64,000 nt of DNA from Aurelia coerulea (lineage: Eukaryota; Cnidaria; Scyphozoa; Semaeostomeae; Ulmaridae). The translations under genes and the position numbers were made by a program. Location of the stretch: NCBI GenBank assembly GCA_039566865.1, contig CM076944.1, positions 12,050,501 through 12,114,500 of the forward strand, written 5' to 3'. Positions 11,625-23,609 of the stretch are shown here, piece after piece. The notes beneath the pieces were generated by a model, which saw only the letters and a program-made list of their open reading frames with translations, had not been told where the DNA came from and ran no database searches. Position 1 is the first letter of the stretch. Every line of letters starts with the position of its first letter.

Positions 11625-13230
11625 CCAGTAACCTTCAACCAAATCGTTCCGTTTCAGAAATGTACTTAATTGTTAAATTTAACCCTATCCAGACTGGGGG
11701 GGGGGCTCATTCAGCCCCCCCCCCACCTACTTAACTGAGCACTGCTCCAAATTGGTTCAACGAACCAGGAAATGATTTTTTGACTTTTAGTTTCTATCCT
11801 TTTGAAGTGTGAATTTGTGTGAAATTTTGAAAAAAAAATGTAGGGGGCCGGGGGGTGGCTGTTTTTTTCAGAGTGGTCGGGGCCAACTTTTAGGTAAGCT
11901 GCTTATGGATGTAATTCCAGATCACCTCATAGTCCTTTGATAATATCCTTTTTCATTTGTGAACTTATAATCTGTAAGGTCTCTTTAATTTTTTCCAAGA
12001 ACAATAGAACAATTATGTGTCACGTGACCTCATCAATGACGTCATCTTTAAGAAAATGGCAAAAATTAGTTCGCGGACTTTCTGCAAGGATATTTCGACC
12101 CCAAATGTATTACAGCGGCAATAAATAGATTAAAACTGATCAACAGGGTTGTTTCCGCCTAAGCTTTGTAATTTTGTTTGAATTTTGTGCATCATTGGCC
12201 TCAAACGGTATAAGATTCCCCGGGGGTATCCTAACATAGTACTACTAACGGTCAGTTTTCATGCATATCTTGAGAATCTGTTTTACAGTGAAACTTTTTT
12301 GACTTGAGAGTTTTGTCAAGATACTATCAAAATTTCACCAAATAACTATCCTCAACCCCCTTTTTCCCCCTTCCGTCTTCCTTCCAACTCATTTGCTTAA
12401 TAATCAAAACAAAAATTTCAAAAGGAAAAATGAAGTATGCAATGATCACTTATCATCGAAGTAGTTTTCATTGTAAACTATGAAGAAATTCTCTAATATG
12501 GCTGCATTTGTCATTTTTCAGAAAAACAAGATTTTTAATTTCTATGTCCGCCATCTTGAATTTGCGAAAATCAAATTTTTGACTTTATAAGTATATTTTC
12601 ACCTTCTAACAATGCTTTGATTGGCATAATTTGGTTTCATGAATCATTCTTAGAAAATTATAAAGATTTAAAAAAGAGCTGTTTTTTTCAATTTTTTCGT
12701 GGACACGTGCCAGTTGGTCTTGAATAATTATGACGTCATATCTATTTTTAGAAATTTTTTGTTAGAAATGATAGATCATAAGTACGGCTACCTACATAGT
12801 GAATTTCGTCTTCGTAAGTGAAGGAATGGCGATTTTAGAGAGCGGGGCTGAATGAGCCCCCCCCCCCCCCAGTCTTCTAGTAGCTCAAAAAGCCCAGTCT
12901 GGATAGGGTTAAGATTAATTTGTTGGCTTCCAAGGGCAAATGTTTTTTTTCCGTACAGAAGACGTTGCAACATATTTATATCTGAACCCCCAGAATATCC
13001 ATAAGCTTCGAGTACATCATTGACACCAGCGAGAAGACTGCATCTATGCTCTCTGAAAGAATTGCAGAGCAGCAAGAAATGCTCCGTATCCTCAATGCCA
13101 TCGTTTATTGGACACATTGGATTGATTGTATCTTTAAAATTATGCTTAATTTTTTGGAAATAGAGTTTGCATAGCCCCACCCTTAACTGTGTTAAATATG
13201 CAATCCCTTTTGGGTTATGAATACCATATA
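11625..13230 (-). pseudogene. LINE C-terminal remnant split by element E3
   Basis: Minus-strand coding similarity runs 13230-12913 (GIHNPKGIAYLTQLRVGL, KHNFKDTINPMCP, DGIEDTEHFLLLC) and resumes on the far side of the insertion at about 11680-11625, where the last conserved residues, ending in ERF, and a stop are found. It closely resembles the C-terminal end of the LINE ORF at 45381-46955. The C-(x)n-EHFLLLC block is the Cys/His-rich end of this LINE protein. Only about 120 codons survive, with a small indel at the insertion point. Confidence 0.8.
11683..12908. mobile_element. G-run hairpin DNA element, copy E3 (TTAA-flanked)
   Basis: The terminal inverted repeats are CCCTATCCAGACTGG and CCAGTCTGGATAGGG, flanked by TTAA at 11679-11682 and 12909-12912. 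Subterminal hairpins have G and C runs around CTCATTCAG on the left and CTGAATGAG on the right. LINE coding sequence flanks both sides, which confirms insertion at a TTAA. The interior has two TGACGTCA motifs (12037, 12731) and no transposase. Length is 1226 bp. Confidence 0.88.
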
Positions 13231-13765
13231 CAGAATCAGCAAACAAAGGGCTTCTATTTGATACTGGAATTTCTGGAATTTGATGATGTCAGCATTTTTT
13301 GACAATGACGTCATTTTGGCCGCCATCTTTGGACTAATTAGCAAATTTTTCAAGTTTTTTTTTAACTTTTTCAATGAAAAACGCTCTAATGATACATTTG
13401 TTGTAGATATTATCATTTTGCAGGTTCTTTTGGTCCTCGTTTTACATAGAATGAATTGATCGCACAATTGACGTCATAAGAATCGGCTAATTTCTGCCAA
13501 AATATCACTCCAAAATCGTTATTTTCAATAAAATAACATTTTATCACCAAACATGTTGATAAACTGAACCAAAAACTGCATACAGTTCATGCAAAATCTT
13601 CATTAATCTTGAATTCAACTTGGAAGCCTGATTTTCACAGATTTTCAACTTCGTGACGTCACTGTGACGTCACAAGGTGTGGTAGCCACACCCAAATTAC
13701 GCTACGAGCTAAAAATTACCTGTTCTATAACTGTACCAAGTTGTATTGAATTCGGATGTGTCTAA
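13231..13765. mobile_element. Truncated relative of element E1
   Basis: From AGAATCAGCAAACAA onward the sequence follows the inner part of E1 (about 777-1316): a TGACGTCA-rich region, then GTAGCCACACCCAAA, matched by GTAGCCACGCCCAAA in E1. Four TGACGTCA palindromes are present (13306, 13469, 13654, 13665). Both terminal repeats are missing; the left edge abuts LINE sequence and the right edge abuts the next element. Confidence 0.65.
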
Positions 13766-13770
13766 GGCAG

Positions 13771-15774
13771 TTTTCAATATGGGGGGGGGGGGGCACAGTG
13801 ACCCAGAATGCAAAAATAAAGGAAGAAAATACAAAATATCGCAAAAATCAAATTTAATCAAAACCGTCGTAATGATATATAGTCTTAAAAAGGATATGTT
13901 AAGGATCAAAACAATGCAAAAAATAGACTTTGTGACTTCTGAGTCCGGAGATATCCACTTGCAAAGTTGGATGAAATTGACATTATTTACTTTTCATGTA
14001 ATTTTTGGTCAATTTCTACAGAGTACTCATTACAACAACAAATTAATTTACTAATATCTCTGCCCAGGGTTATCCGATTTTAGCTCTGTTTCTTTTAATT
14101 GATAGAACTATTTGTCGCCTTCCAAGGGAGTTGCTCATTGTTTCAACTGGGTCCCAATTTTTTGTTCTCTTGTTGTTTTTCCTAAATGCACTTTTTTTCC
14201 TGAAATGGACACCTAAAATGCGTTATTTCAGATTAAAAGTACCAAATAGAAAAATTAAGGACGAACATGTCTACCAAACCTAGATTTTATCACAGCAGCA
14301 CATTTTAGCAGATAGTCTGCCAAAGTAATCACTCGGGATCGTGCTGGGAAAAAAGTTATTCTATTTTGAAAGTGGCCACTACCACTTTTTTGCTATTTTG
14401 AGCCCCCATTATTTTCATGTGCACCTTTAGACAAACGCAAATCCTGCAACTCATGCTTAAGATATATCATTCTGAATGGTTTTATCCTTTTTCAACAAGT
14501 GTTCTGACAAAAGTGATAGTAAAATTGGACGAAAAGGCTCCTCCGCAGAGGATTTTTGTGGCTCTCTAACTAAACTGTCTTGACCCCTGGGATAGCATGG
14601 TCTGAACATGCAATTTTAGCCTTGAAAAAGTGCACGAAGAACGTTTTGCAGCCAACCAGCTTCAAGACAAGGCAATATTGTATGTACAATGTTATGTGTG
14701 ATGTTTTTGTGCGCATCCTGATCATTTCACTTCAGTAATTAATTACCATGAAATGGATGTAATCAAATCAAAACGATAACATTTCACAGTTCCAACTCTA
14801 CCAGTCTTGAGGAACCATCGCTGATGACATCTTCAACTTTGTATGGATCATTTTTATTTGTGCGAGTTGAAAAAACATTAAAGAAATTATTATTACAATG
14901 TTTTTGGTAATTGCATACAGATTTGAGTCACAATGTTTAAGATAGTTCCATCAAAAAGAGTACAAAAGGCCTCTGCGGAGGAGATAGTGAATTTAATTTT
15001 ACTTTTCGAAATGCCAGAACACTTTTTAACAAGGATAAACCATTCAAAATGGTATATTGTAAGCATGAGGTACAGGATTTGCGTTTGTTTAAAGGCGCAC
15101 ATGAAAATAATGGGGGCTCAAAATAGCAAAAAAGTGGTAGTGACCACTTTCAAAATCATATAACTTTTTTCCTTGCACGATCCTGAGTGATTGCTTTGGC
15201 AGACTATCTGCTGCAATGTGCTGCTGTAATAAAATCTAGGTTCGGTAGACATATTCGTCCTGAATTTTTTTATTTTGTACTTTTAATCTCAAATTATGCG
15301 TTTTTGGTATCTATTTCAGGAAAATAAGCGCATTTAGGAAAAATAACAAGAAAACAAAAAAATGGGTTTTGGAAGAAGCAATGAGGGACTCTCTTGTAAG
15401 CGGACGTGTTGTTCTATCAATTAAGAGAAACAGAATTAAAATCGGATAACCCCGGGAAAAGATATTAGTAAATGAACTTGTTGTTGTAATGAGCATTCTG
15501 TGGAAATCGACCAAAAATTACTTGAAAAGTAAACAATATCAATTTCACCCAACTTTGCAAGCAAATATCTCCGGACTCAGAAGTCATAAAAGTCTACTTT
15601 TTGCTTCGTTTTGATCCTTAACATATCTTCTTTAAGACCATATATCATAATAACCGTTTCGATTAAATTTGATTTTTGCGACATTTTGAATTTTTTTCCT
15701 TTTGCTGGATCACAGTGGGGGGGGGGGGGGGTGGAAAGCACAAATGGTAGCTCGAAAAAGCCCATATGGATTTT
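13771..15774. mobile_element. G-run element E4 with about 790-bp inverted arms
   Basis: The sequence from about 13781 to 14570 recurs reverse-complemented at about 14945-15733, with a spacer near 14571-14944. Matching blocks include CGGATAACC near the outer third and GCAGACTATCTGC-type strings deeper in. Each arm begins at a long G run (13781; 15717). The outer right end CCCATATGGATTTT resembles the CCC-GGAT terminal layout of E1 and E3, but the left outer end is diverged and no target duplication is clear. It is a foldback relative of the same group with no coding capacity. Confidence 0.7.
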
Positions 15775-15778
15775 GTTG

Positions 15779-16297
15779 GGGAGATCAGAATCGATAAACT
15801 ATTGTCTGAAAACAAAAGAATATGTGCCTATCACCAACGACCAAAAAAGTTGTCGATACTGGGCATGGCAAGTAGGCAGAATCATTAGCCAATCAGCGAT
15901 TGATATTAGTGCTCCTGTGCAAGGTTCTGTGCAGCGGCAACACTAATTTCTTGGAAAACCCTTCCACAACTTACTTTTATGGAAGATGTCTCCTGTTCCG
16001 ATCCAACTGTGAAATAAGCTACACGGATTTTACCTTGAATTATCTCAGATATTTGGGGTTTTCAGTGAGGCCTATTTTCAGGAGATTAGGCTGATGTAAG
16101 AACTGAGTGGGATGAAAACTCCCTTCAGCTTCACATTCATATTCATGTATATTCATGTTTTGTAAAAAACTTAGGTCCAGGGCTGGTAGGTAGTATTTCA
16201 AAGGTTAGGAAAGCCCTAATACCAAAATTATAGGCTTCCATATTTGATTACAAAGTCCAACTTTGTAGTCTAAGGGGGGACTCCAGGTCAGTCAGAA
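15779..16297. other. Non-coding stretch, nothing recognised
   Basis: No conserved frame, exon or repeat similarity was noticed on either strand. Confidence 0.4.
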
Positions 16298-16332
16298 AGT
16301 CAGAAAGAAAGAAAGAAAGAAAGAAAGGAGGT

Positions 16333-16366
<34 letters not shown>
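16298..16366. repeat. (GAAA)n microsatellite
   Basis: A run of GAAA units with one GGAGGT interruption. Open frames across it are low-complexity artefacts. Confidence 0.95.
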
Positions 16367-16367
<1 letters not shown>

Positions 16368-16554
16368 GTAGTCACGCTCGTTAAAGCAATTGATTAAAGT
16401 TTTACCTCTGCTAATTGGCACTGAAATAAAGAAAGCGCACAGAAAGCGCACACAAGACAGAAGTTGACGTCGGCTTATTTCATGTTAGAAAGATTTGACA
16501 CCATAAGATGGATAAATCACCATTATGTTTACCCTGGCACAACAACAGATTTAC

Positions 16555-16671
16555 CCAGAATTGGCACGTTCTTGACTTCATTAGCAGATTAATTATGTTG
16601 AAACAATCGTTTTCTAGAACGAACATATCATTAGCCACGTATTGATAGGACTCATTATGCAAATAAGTCAA
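16555..16671 (-). CDS. Candidate exon, unknown protein
   Basis: A 39-codon minus-strand frame lies between an acceptor-like TCCTCTAAAG at its 5' end and a good donor GTAAATCTG (16554-16546) at its 3' end. The translation includes LTYLHNESYQYVANDMFV and a KSRTCQFW end, and is non-repetitive. The frame is open further upstream (to about 16749), so another acceptor is possible. It starts and ends in phase 0, compatible with the Gly-rich exon at 20460-20351, which also ends in phase 0. No family was recognised. Confidence 0.4.
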
Positions 16672-16729
16672 CTTTAGAGGATGATGTAACGGGCCTTCAC
16701 AGAGGCTAGAATTCGCAGCATCACTCAAG

Positions 16730-18090
16730 GTAGAAGGACCTCCCTCCTACACAGCTACAGAAAGGTGCAGAATCCCAGCAAACAATGGGGCCATTGACTG
16801 GGGCAGGCACGTGATCATACTGAACCAAAACATCGTCATGCATACAATTCCGCACAGAGGTTAGATTCAATTTATGACTGCTTGCAAATTAATTGCTTGC
16901 GAATAGCAACAATTGAAATGTTCTGCAGGGCTCTGCATAAGTAATTTTGCGTTATCATAAATCACACATGACATCTAATTTGAGATAGATGCACCAATAG
17001 TTTCGTGCACGCGAGCTACAACTAGGGGTAACGACTTTTAATTTTTTGCGTATCATCCTCATTTGACATAAAGGTCAAAAGCCTTTCAGGCGACTCTTGT
17101 CCTCATACAAGGCGCTTGATGTTCTATCGAAAGTAACTTTAGCAGCACACTCAACTCTCTAAATGTAGCTAAAACAGCATCAACGATCTATTGGGGTTAT
17201 GATCTTATGCTTGCCTAGCTCAGGACGGACTTTGTAATCATCCAAAAGGATCTTATGTTTTTAATCCATGCCACAGGGTTTCTTAATTTCGGAAATTGAG
17301 CCTAAAGTTTCTCATAGCAGTTTCTTACAAAACCATTGCATGTTTATGTTTGCTCAGGTACTGTAAATTCGTTCAGGGCTGACTGAGTTGTGGAATTTGA
17401 ATTTGCTGGGGGAAGGGGGCCAAGAAGTGTTTATGCACAAAGCTCTTGTGTTTATAATTTTTGCAAGTTGCCATCCATGGGAGTTGCTATTCTGGAAAGT
17501 AGGGTGCAGTTCATTTGCACTTATTATTTTGAAGTGTCATGTCACACATAAACCAAGGCATGACGTTGGGCAATGTTTGACCTTTCACCGTAGTAGCAAG
17601 TTTTCTAATTTAGGTATCAATATAAATCCACTTAAATGGCCAACATCTAAATTCTCTTGTTGAATGAATGTTGGTTATTACTGCAACATGCAACTCTTGT
17701 GTGATTTTGTGAATCATTACACAGCAAAAAGAACTACATTATGTTTAGGTGATCAGTATTTCATAAAACACTACTTCTACTTTATCAACACTACTTCTAC
17801 TATTTTATCCAGAATTCAGCAGTCTGGCAGACGTTTACTGCAATTCCTTTGACACATACAGCATCATACATCATCTTTAGCATAGGCCATCCTTACCAAT
17901 CTCTCGTCTCGTAAGATTGCAGTGGTAATATCAGAAAGTTCAAATGTTGCTATTTAGCTTTTATAGGAAACTGCAATCCCCCTGCAATATCTCCTTCTAG
18001 ACTTTCTTGGTATATTCCTTCTCCATACAGCCACGTTTTAAATTTGCTTTGGGCGGCGCACAATGTTGCAAATGAACAGGAGTCAGCAAA
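16730..18090. other. Long stretch without recognisable gene
   Basis: Several short frames (for example 17388-17663 plus) have no domain, no convincing splice context and no repeat similarity to the rest of the window. It may be intron. Confidence 0.4.
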
Positions 18091-18107
18091 GAAACGAATA
18101 TGTGAGC

Positions 18108-18434
18108 TCAAGTTTCACAATTTTCGAGCAGTAAAGTAGTGCTCAACATTAACCAATTCATGGCATAAAAGTGGCAGCAAGGAATCTCTTCTCGAATGAA
18201 TTTTGGCAATATGGAATCTAAAACATAATGAACCTGAATTTGAAGCCAGGGCAAGGCAAGGCCATCTTTACAGTAGCCAGGAATCCAGGATCGTACATAA
18301 AGTTCATTCAACACTCGTTGCGTCCATATAAGATGATGATCCCGTAAACCTGCCTTTGAATGATATCTTTTCTTTTCTTGGGGCTCTTCTTCGGCTCTGC
18401 TTACAAGATTTCGTAAAACTTCACAGTAAAACAT
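18108..18434 (-). CDS. Hypothetical protein of 108 residues or first exon
   Basis: An ATG-initiated minus-strand frame encodes MFYCEVLRNLV, an acidic/basic stretch (RAEEEPQEKKRYHSK), then a Trp-rich section (HLIWTQRVLNELYVRSWIPG, LPWLQIQVHYVLDSILPKF) and ends ENCET-stop. Codon use looks protein-like, and the region just upstream (18435-18540) is non-repetitive, as expected for a 5' leader. No family was recognised and no membrane segment is evident. It could be a small intronless gene, or an older transposon fragment. Confidence 0.35.
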   Translation of the reverse strand: MFYCEVLRNLVSRAEEEPQEKKRYHSKAGLRDHHLIWTQRVLNELYVRSWIPGYCKDGLALPWLQIQVHYVLDSILPKFIREEIPCCHFYAMNWLMLSTTLLLENCET

Positions 18435-18594
18435 TCATCGGCTTCACGCTGCTGCAGGCTTGTGCGAGTCGCGAGTGTGACAACTGACAACACAACAACA
18501 AAAACATGGCCGCCAACTAAATTCCTACTGCTGCTACCCAGTATCGACAACTTTTGCCGACCCAGGCCACTTGCTAAGCACGGTCAAGATTCCG

Positions 18595-19410
18595 TTTTGG
18601 CGTAAAGCCTTCATCAGAGCCATGCATACGTATATAAAATCATTCGGCATCAGCTGACACGGTGAACAATATTTATTATGAGTGGGCTACCACAATTGGC
18701 GAATTAAAATGTACCCCTGCCTGGGATCAAACACGGGATCTTCGTGTCAAAAGTTTCTCCGACATTTCACTGCGCCACTCAAGCGCAATGAAATATCGGA
18801 GAACTCTGAAGTCATTCAGATTTCCGGCAGGGGCCACGACAGAAGCAATTTTTTGTTTTTTTCGTGTTTCGGCATTAAGCCTTCATCAGAGCCATGCATA
18901 CGTATATAAAATCATTTGGCATCAGCTGACACGGTGAACAATATTTATTATGAGTGGGCTACCACAACCGGCGAATTAAAATGTACCCCTGCCTGGGATC
19001 GAACACGGGATCTTCGTGTCAAAAGTTTCTCCGACATTCCACTGCGCCACTCAAGCGCAATGAAATATCGGAGAAATCTGAAGTCATTCAGATTCCCGGC
19101 AGGGGCCATGACGGAAGCAATTTTTTGTTTTTTTTGTGTTTCGGCATTAAGCCTTATTCAGAGCCATGCATACGTATATAAAATCATTCGGCATCAGCTG
19201 ACACGGGGATAAATATTTATCATGAGTAGGCTACCACAATTGGAGAATTAAAATGTGCCCCTGCCTGGGGTCGAACCCGGGATCTTCGTGTCAAAAGTTT
19301 CTTAGACATTCCACTGCGCCACTCAAGCGCAATGAAATATCCGAGAAATCTGAAGTCATTTTATATCTATATATTAAAATGGATACTATAAGTGCGAATG
19401 AAGAACGAAC
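18595..19410. repeat. 272-bp tandem repeat (three units) with tRNA-like boxes
   Basis: The block GAGCCATGCATACG recurs at 18617, 18889 and 19161, a spacing of exactly 272 bp. On the minus strand each unit holds an A-box-like GAGTGGCGCAGTG and, about 40 bp downstream, a B-box-like segment; the third unit has the best-preserved GGGTTCGACCCC (about 19278-19267). The ends that should form the tRNA acceptor stem do not pair, so this is a tRNA-derived SINE-like module, not a working tRNA gene. A Penelope-like remnant follows immediately. Confidence 0.85.
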
Positions 19411-19499
19411 GAGAAATAGACAAAAATTTGATGTTTTTTAGCACACTAAGGCCTTTCAAGATACTTCTAGCATCAGCGTGTGACTGACAAACTGAATTT

Positions 19500-20060
19500 A
19501 AATTCTTATGATAATACTGAGATTGAAATGTTTACATAAAAGCAGACGAGCGAGAATAGTGTTAAGTCAATGTGTCAATTGAGGATTGCGTGTCCTGCTT
19601 TGAATAGCTTTTCTTCATCACGCCACTTTATTGTTCGTTGTAGGGAACATTTAGGAGTAAACAAGAGAGGAATAGGTATAAAGGGTGCTTCTTCATCTAT
19701 TAGGGACCATATTAATGAAACTGGTCATGTCGCGTCTTTTGATGATTTTTGTATTTTGGACAAAGCCAACAACAATTTTGACTTTCTGATACACGAGAGT
19801 TTTCTAATCTTGAAGGACCGCCCGACACTCAATCAACAGAACTCTTCTATATCGTTGTATCTTTTTTAATCTCACTGGACTTTCTTATCTAGTTTAATTT
19901 CAATGGACTTTCCTTATTTAGAAATCGTATGATCGATAATTTAATTATGCATTTCTCTCGAATAACTATAAAAAGTCACACGTGTAACTTCTATTTAGCT
20001 GAAGATGAGACAAGCTCGTCTCGAAACGTACAAAATCATGGCCTAGTGAACTAATATTAT
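19500..20060 (+). pseudogene. Penelope-like retroelement 3' end (GIY-YIG part)
   Basis: The frame 19570-19869 encodes the C-terminal part of a GIY-YIG endonuclease typical of Penelope-like elements: RHFIVRCREHLGV, then SSSIRDHINETGHVASFDDF (the conserved H-x-x-x-TGH block) and a LIHESFLILKDRPTLN end. The 3' non-coding region carries the GAAGATGAGACAAGCTCGTC and CGAAACGTA motifs usual for this class (about 20001-20031). The RT domain and the GIY-YIG motif proper are absent, so it is 5'-truncated. Confidence 0.82.
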
Positions 20061-20350
20061 TATCTTAACTGGATTTTTCCTACTAATTGGAAATGTCGAT
20101 TTATCAATTACCGATTTGTCTTTTTCTGAAATGACCCTCAAGATGATGTTCGTCGTGGTCCTAATGTTAAACTTTTTACTAAAGCTTTGCTGTCAAGCCA
20201 ATGTTCTTTTCTTCATAGGTGGTCAGTAATTTCGAGGAACTTAGAACGCAAAGACTTTGAAAAACGGTTCTTTCAAATTTGTTTCTGTCCACATTGAAAA
20301 ACATGTCTTGGAAAGATGCATATTAAATATATAGTTTATATATTCCTTAC

Positions 20351-20460
20351 CTTGCCCACAAAACCACGTCCTCCGTCACCTCCATGACCACCTGCACTTC
20401 CTGCCATACCTTCATTCTTTATATCTAATTTACCTTTACCAGTTAGATAAGCGAGTGTCA
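20351..20460 (-). CDS. Gly-rich, collagen-like exon
   Basis: The exon is bounded by a strong acceptor (TTTTACATCTTCAG at its 5' side) and a consensus donor AAG|GTAAGG at 20351/20350. The 110-bp exon needs one base from the previous exon and ends in phase 0. It encodes a short beta-type stretch (TLAYLTGKGKLDIKNEG) followed by a Gly-rich repeat (MAGSAGGHGGDGGRGFVGK). The phase fits the exon ending at 25507, which also carries Gly-X-Y triplets. A likely extracellular or secreted structural protein is inferred from composition only. It lies downstream of the in-frame stop at 20699 of another exon, so two transcripts or two tandem genes must be considered. Confidence 0.7.
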
Positions 20461-20698
20461 CTGAAGATGTAAAAGAAAAAGAATGCTGAATTATCATTTG
20501 CAAATCTCTACATTTAGGACGGATAAGCATGAGAATTTGCTAGCTGTATTGATTACCTGTTTTTAAATAAATCAAGTGGCTGCTTGATTACTTGAATATT
20601 AGTTCATATTTGCCGTTTGTTGATTATTACATTACATGTCTTGCTCACAGGTGAAAATTACTCATTTAGCCTTTTGTAAAATGCGCATACATTCCGCT

Positions 20699-20848
20699 TT
20701 ATTGTCTTTTATGAAATTTGCAAAACTTTGGTAGCAGTTCTTGGTACATCCCCTGCAGTGGGTTTGACAGGTTGACCTTCATTGTCAAGATTACGCTATC
20801 AGCTTGGCACTGTTTCCCAAGTGGTAATCCTTCACCAATGGGGTACCA
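20699..20848 (-). CDS. Candidate terminal exon with stop codon
   Basis: The minus-strand frame starts at an acceptor-like AACAG and reads WYPIGEGLPLGKQCQADSV, then MKVNLSNPLQGMYQELLPKF and ends KFHKRQ-stop (20701-20699). A CAATAAAG string overlaps the stop and could be a polyadenylation signal. The frame is too short for a standard ORF cutoff but reads like a real protein end. It starts in phase 0, compatible with the exon 23753-23610. The exact 5' edge is uncertain: an earlier acceptor near 20871 (ACAAG) also follows a pyrimidine-rich tract. Confidence 0.5.
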   Translation of the reverse strand, partial: WYPIGEGLPLGKQCQADSVILTMKVNLSNPLQGMYQELLPKFCKFHKRQ

Positions 20849-21115
20849 CTGTTCAAAATTCATCAACATTTGAATAAAGCTTGTTGCCCCATTGGCAACA
20901 AAAATATGGCAACAAAAATAGAACAGAATTCCTTAAACGACCTGTCATAAATTGTCTACTACAGGGGGAAGATGATATGTGACTTTTTCAGAAAAAGTCA
21001 TTGCCCTTATAAACAGAGATAGAAAATTCCATGGCCCATTGTGAAGAACATACATCAAACAAAAATTGTAATGAGATCAAAACAACATTTTTCGAACGCA
21101 TCTCCTGGCTTTTAG

Positions 21116-21138
21116 TAATAATAATAATAATAATAATG

Positions 21139-21235
<97 letters not shown>

Positions 21236-21249
21236 TAATAATAATAATA
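21116..21249. repeat. (TAA)n microsatellite, tail of adjacent LINE
   Basis: About 134 bp of nearly pure TAA units with a few G interruptions. On the minus strand it reads (ATT)n directly after AATAAAGT, so it is the expanded 3' tail of the LINE at 21250-23035. The poly-isoleucine frame across it is not a gene. Confidence 0.95.
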
Positions 21250-23035
21250 CTTTATTGTTACAGGGTAATTCAATCAGCTATAACGTAGGCTGCTATCAAT
21301 AGAAGCCCTGTTCAGAATTAAAGAAAACAACCCTTACAATTCATTCAAAAAAGTTAAAAATTGTCAATATCCTATAAAAAGGCATATCTCCATAAGGCAC
21401 CGTCCATAATATAATTACAAAAGTTCCATAAAAGTAATCCATAAAATGTTTCTTCAACACTTTCTTGAAATAAATATAATAGTTGTCAGTTTTCAGATGT
21501 AATGGCAAAGCGTTGAAGATCTTTGTTGCGCTGTAATAGATCCCTCTTTTTGCACTTTCCGTTCTAACTTTTGGCATCATTAAGTCCATACCATTACGTC
21601 TCGTTGCTTTTCCGTGTTCTAGTTTCGTAAAATAGTTATGGAAGACATCAGGAGCTGTTCTATTCAAGCATTTGAAAACGAAATCTGCACATTGAATAGA
21701 TCTCATGGAAGCGAATGATCGCCATTCGCGGTGGTTATCATGCTGTGCTCCAAAAACGATCGTATGTGCTCTCTTTTGATTCTTCTTGAACCTCGATTCA
21801 TTTGTCTCTGACAATGTTGAGAATGCGATGCTGCAGTAAGTCATAACTGGCTTAACCATGGCTTTGTACAATTCAACGGCAGCATGGGTGGTGAGCATTG
21901 GCCTAATTTGGCACAGGAGGCCTAGCCTGCTTGAAGCTTTCTTACAGATTTTTAGGATGTGATCGTTCAGAGTGAGTGACGTATGTAAATGGATTCCAAG
22001 ATACTTATAGCTATCGGTATTACTGATGTCTTCCGAATCAATAATTATTTTTGCTTTGTGGGTTATCTTCCTTCTTTTTGCCGCTGTTCCAAACATCATA
22101 AGCTCGGTTTTGCCTTGTTTAGGATTCAAGATAAAGCCATTATTGCACAGCCAATTATGTAACAATTTAGCGTCATGATTTATAGCCTTTTCTATTTCAG
22201 CTTCATTCTTATCCGAAAAAAAAGTACAGTGTCATCTGCATACATTATGATATTTGATTTCTCAATCTGCTGATTGAGATCGTTAACATGAATCAGAAAA
22301 AGTAAGGGACCTAAAATTGACCCCTGTGGCACACCGTACAAGACAGTTTCTTCTCTTGACTTTTCCCCCTCAAAGCTGACGATTTGAGATCGATTTAAGA
22401 GATAATCTTGGATCCATTTTAGCTCAGTGTTTTCAACGCCATAATGGGTTAGCTTTTTTGTCAGGGTTTGATGGTCTACGGTATCAAATGCTTTTCGGAG
22501 ATCTATGAAAAGAGCCCCTGTGAGTTGGCCCATGTCCATGCTTATCCTGATTTTGTCAGTGAGGTGAACAAAAGCTGATGACGTTGAGCGATTCTTCCTA
22601 AATCCGAACTGATATGGAGACAAAAGTTTGTTCTTTTCCAAATATTCGTACAGTTAGTAATGAACAACTCTTTCAAGGATGTTTGAAAACACTGGTAGCA
22701 CCGAGATCGGCCTATAATTGTCCAACTCTTAACATCTCCACCCTTGAAGATAGGTAACATCAAGCGACTTTCCACGCTGAAGGAACCGTTGAAGTTTATA
22801 AAGACAGGTTTAGGATGTGAAGGAGGGGCTGTGCAATTGCATGTGCCGCATCCTTTACAGTTCCTGGGGGGATGTTGTCCAGACCAGGAGATTTTCATCT
22901 CTTTAGGGAGGAAATTACCTTTAAGACTTTGCCTTTTGCAAATGGTCTAAAGAGAAATTTTTTGCCTTTTGGCTCATCTAGGGTAATGCTACAGTTATGA
23001 AATCTTGCATGTAATGCATCCTTTTGAACATACTC
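21250..23035 (-). pseudogene. LINE, RT and C-terminal domain, 5'-truncated
   Basis: Minus-strand order: pre-RT region (about 23035-22650; RPFAKGKVLKVISSLKR, then a frameshifted LPIFKGGD and NYRP region), RT proper in 22641-22192 (LSPYQFGFRKNRST, DLRKAFDTVDH motif A, VPQGSILGPLLF, MYADDTVLFF), then 22165-21341 with the thumb and C-terminal region (NPKQGKTELMMFG, YKYLGIHLHTSL). The catalytic residues of motif A and of YADD are intact. Breaks are frameshifts near 22650 and 22190. AATAAA and an (ATT)n tail at 21249-21116 mark the 3' end. It is a Jockey/CR1-like LINE lying in the candidate intron between 23610 and 20848. Confidence 0.88.
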
Positions 23036-23609
23036 CATGCACGTATATAGCACTTGTAACCAAATGCATTGAAGCATAGTTCTTCAAACATTCCAGCAAA
23101 TGCAGCAAGCAAATTGTCCAAATAATGCAATTAATATCTTTTCCATCAACCAATTTCATGTGGTTTGGCCATGTTTGTAAGATTCTAATAACTATCATGT
23201 ATCTTTATTCGATGCCATGCCATAAATCAGCTTGCAGCTGGCCATTACTGGTGTGTCTCAACAAAATGTCTATTCTTCTGCAAAAGAAAAGCACTCCAGA
23301 ATGGGCATCATCAAATATCATCTTTCATCAAATAGCAATCTAAAACAAGAAATTCATAAGGAATTATGCATTTGCAACATGCTTTGTTGATGCTTCAAAT
23401 AATGTGGCAAACATGAACTGGGAAAATATCTTGTTAGGAGAAGCTTTCCTGATACTGAAAAAAATGCCAAGCAGAAAAGAAGGCATTCAAACTTAATAAA
23501 CTTGCCAATAAAACCATGTTAGATAGATATTTTGGATCTGCACATTTATTTGCTGATCTACAATCAATGTTTGCACACAAAGTTGAAATTCTTCTATTCC
23601 TGATTTTAC

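Noticed and set aside
16248..16451. Minus-strand Phe/Leu/Ser-rich frame
   Set aside because: It is the translation of the (GAAA)n microsatellite.
19253..19330. Functional tRNA gene on the minus strand
   Set aside because: A- and B-box-like sequences are present, but the acceptor stem does not pair and the unit is tandemly repeated every 272 bp with decayed copies.
21031..21288. Plus-strand frame rich in isoleucine
   Set aside because: It is the translated (TAA)n microsatellite at the tail of the adjacent LINE.
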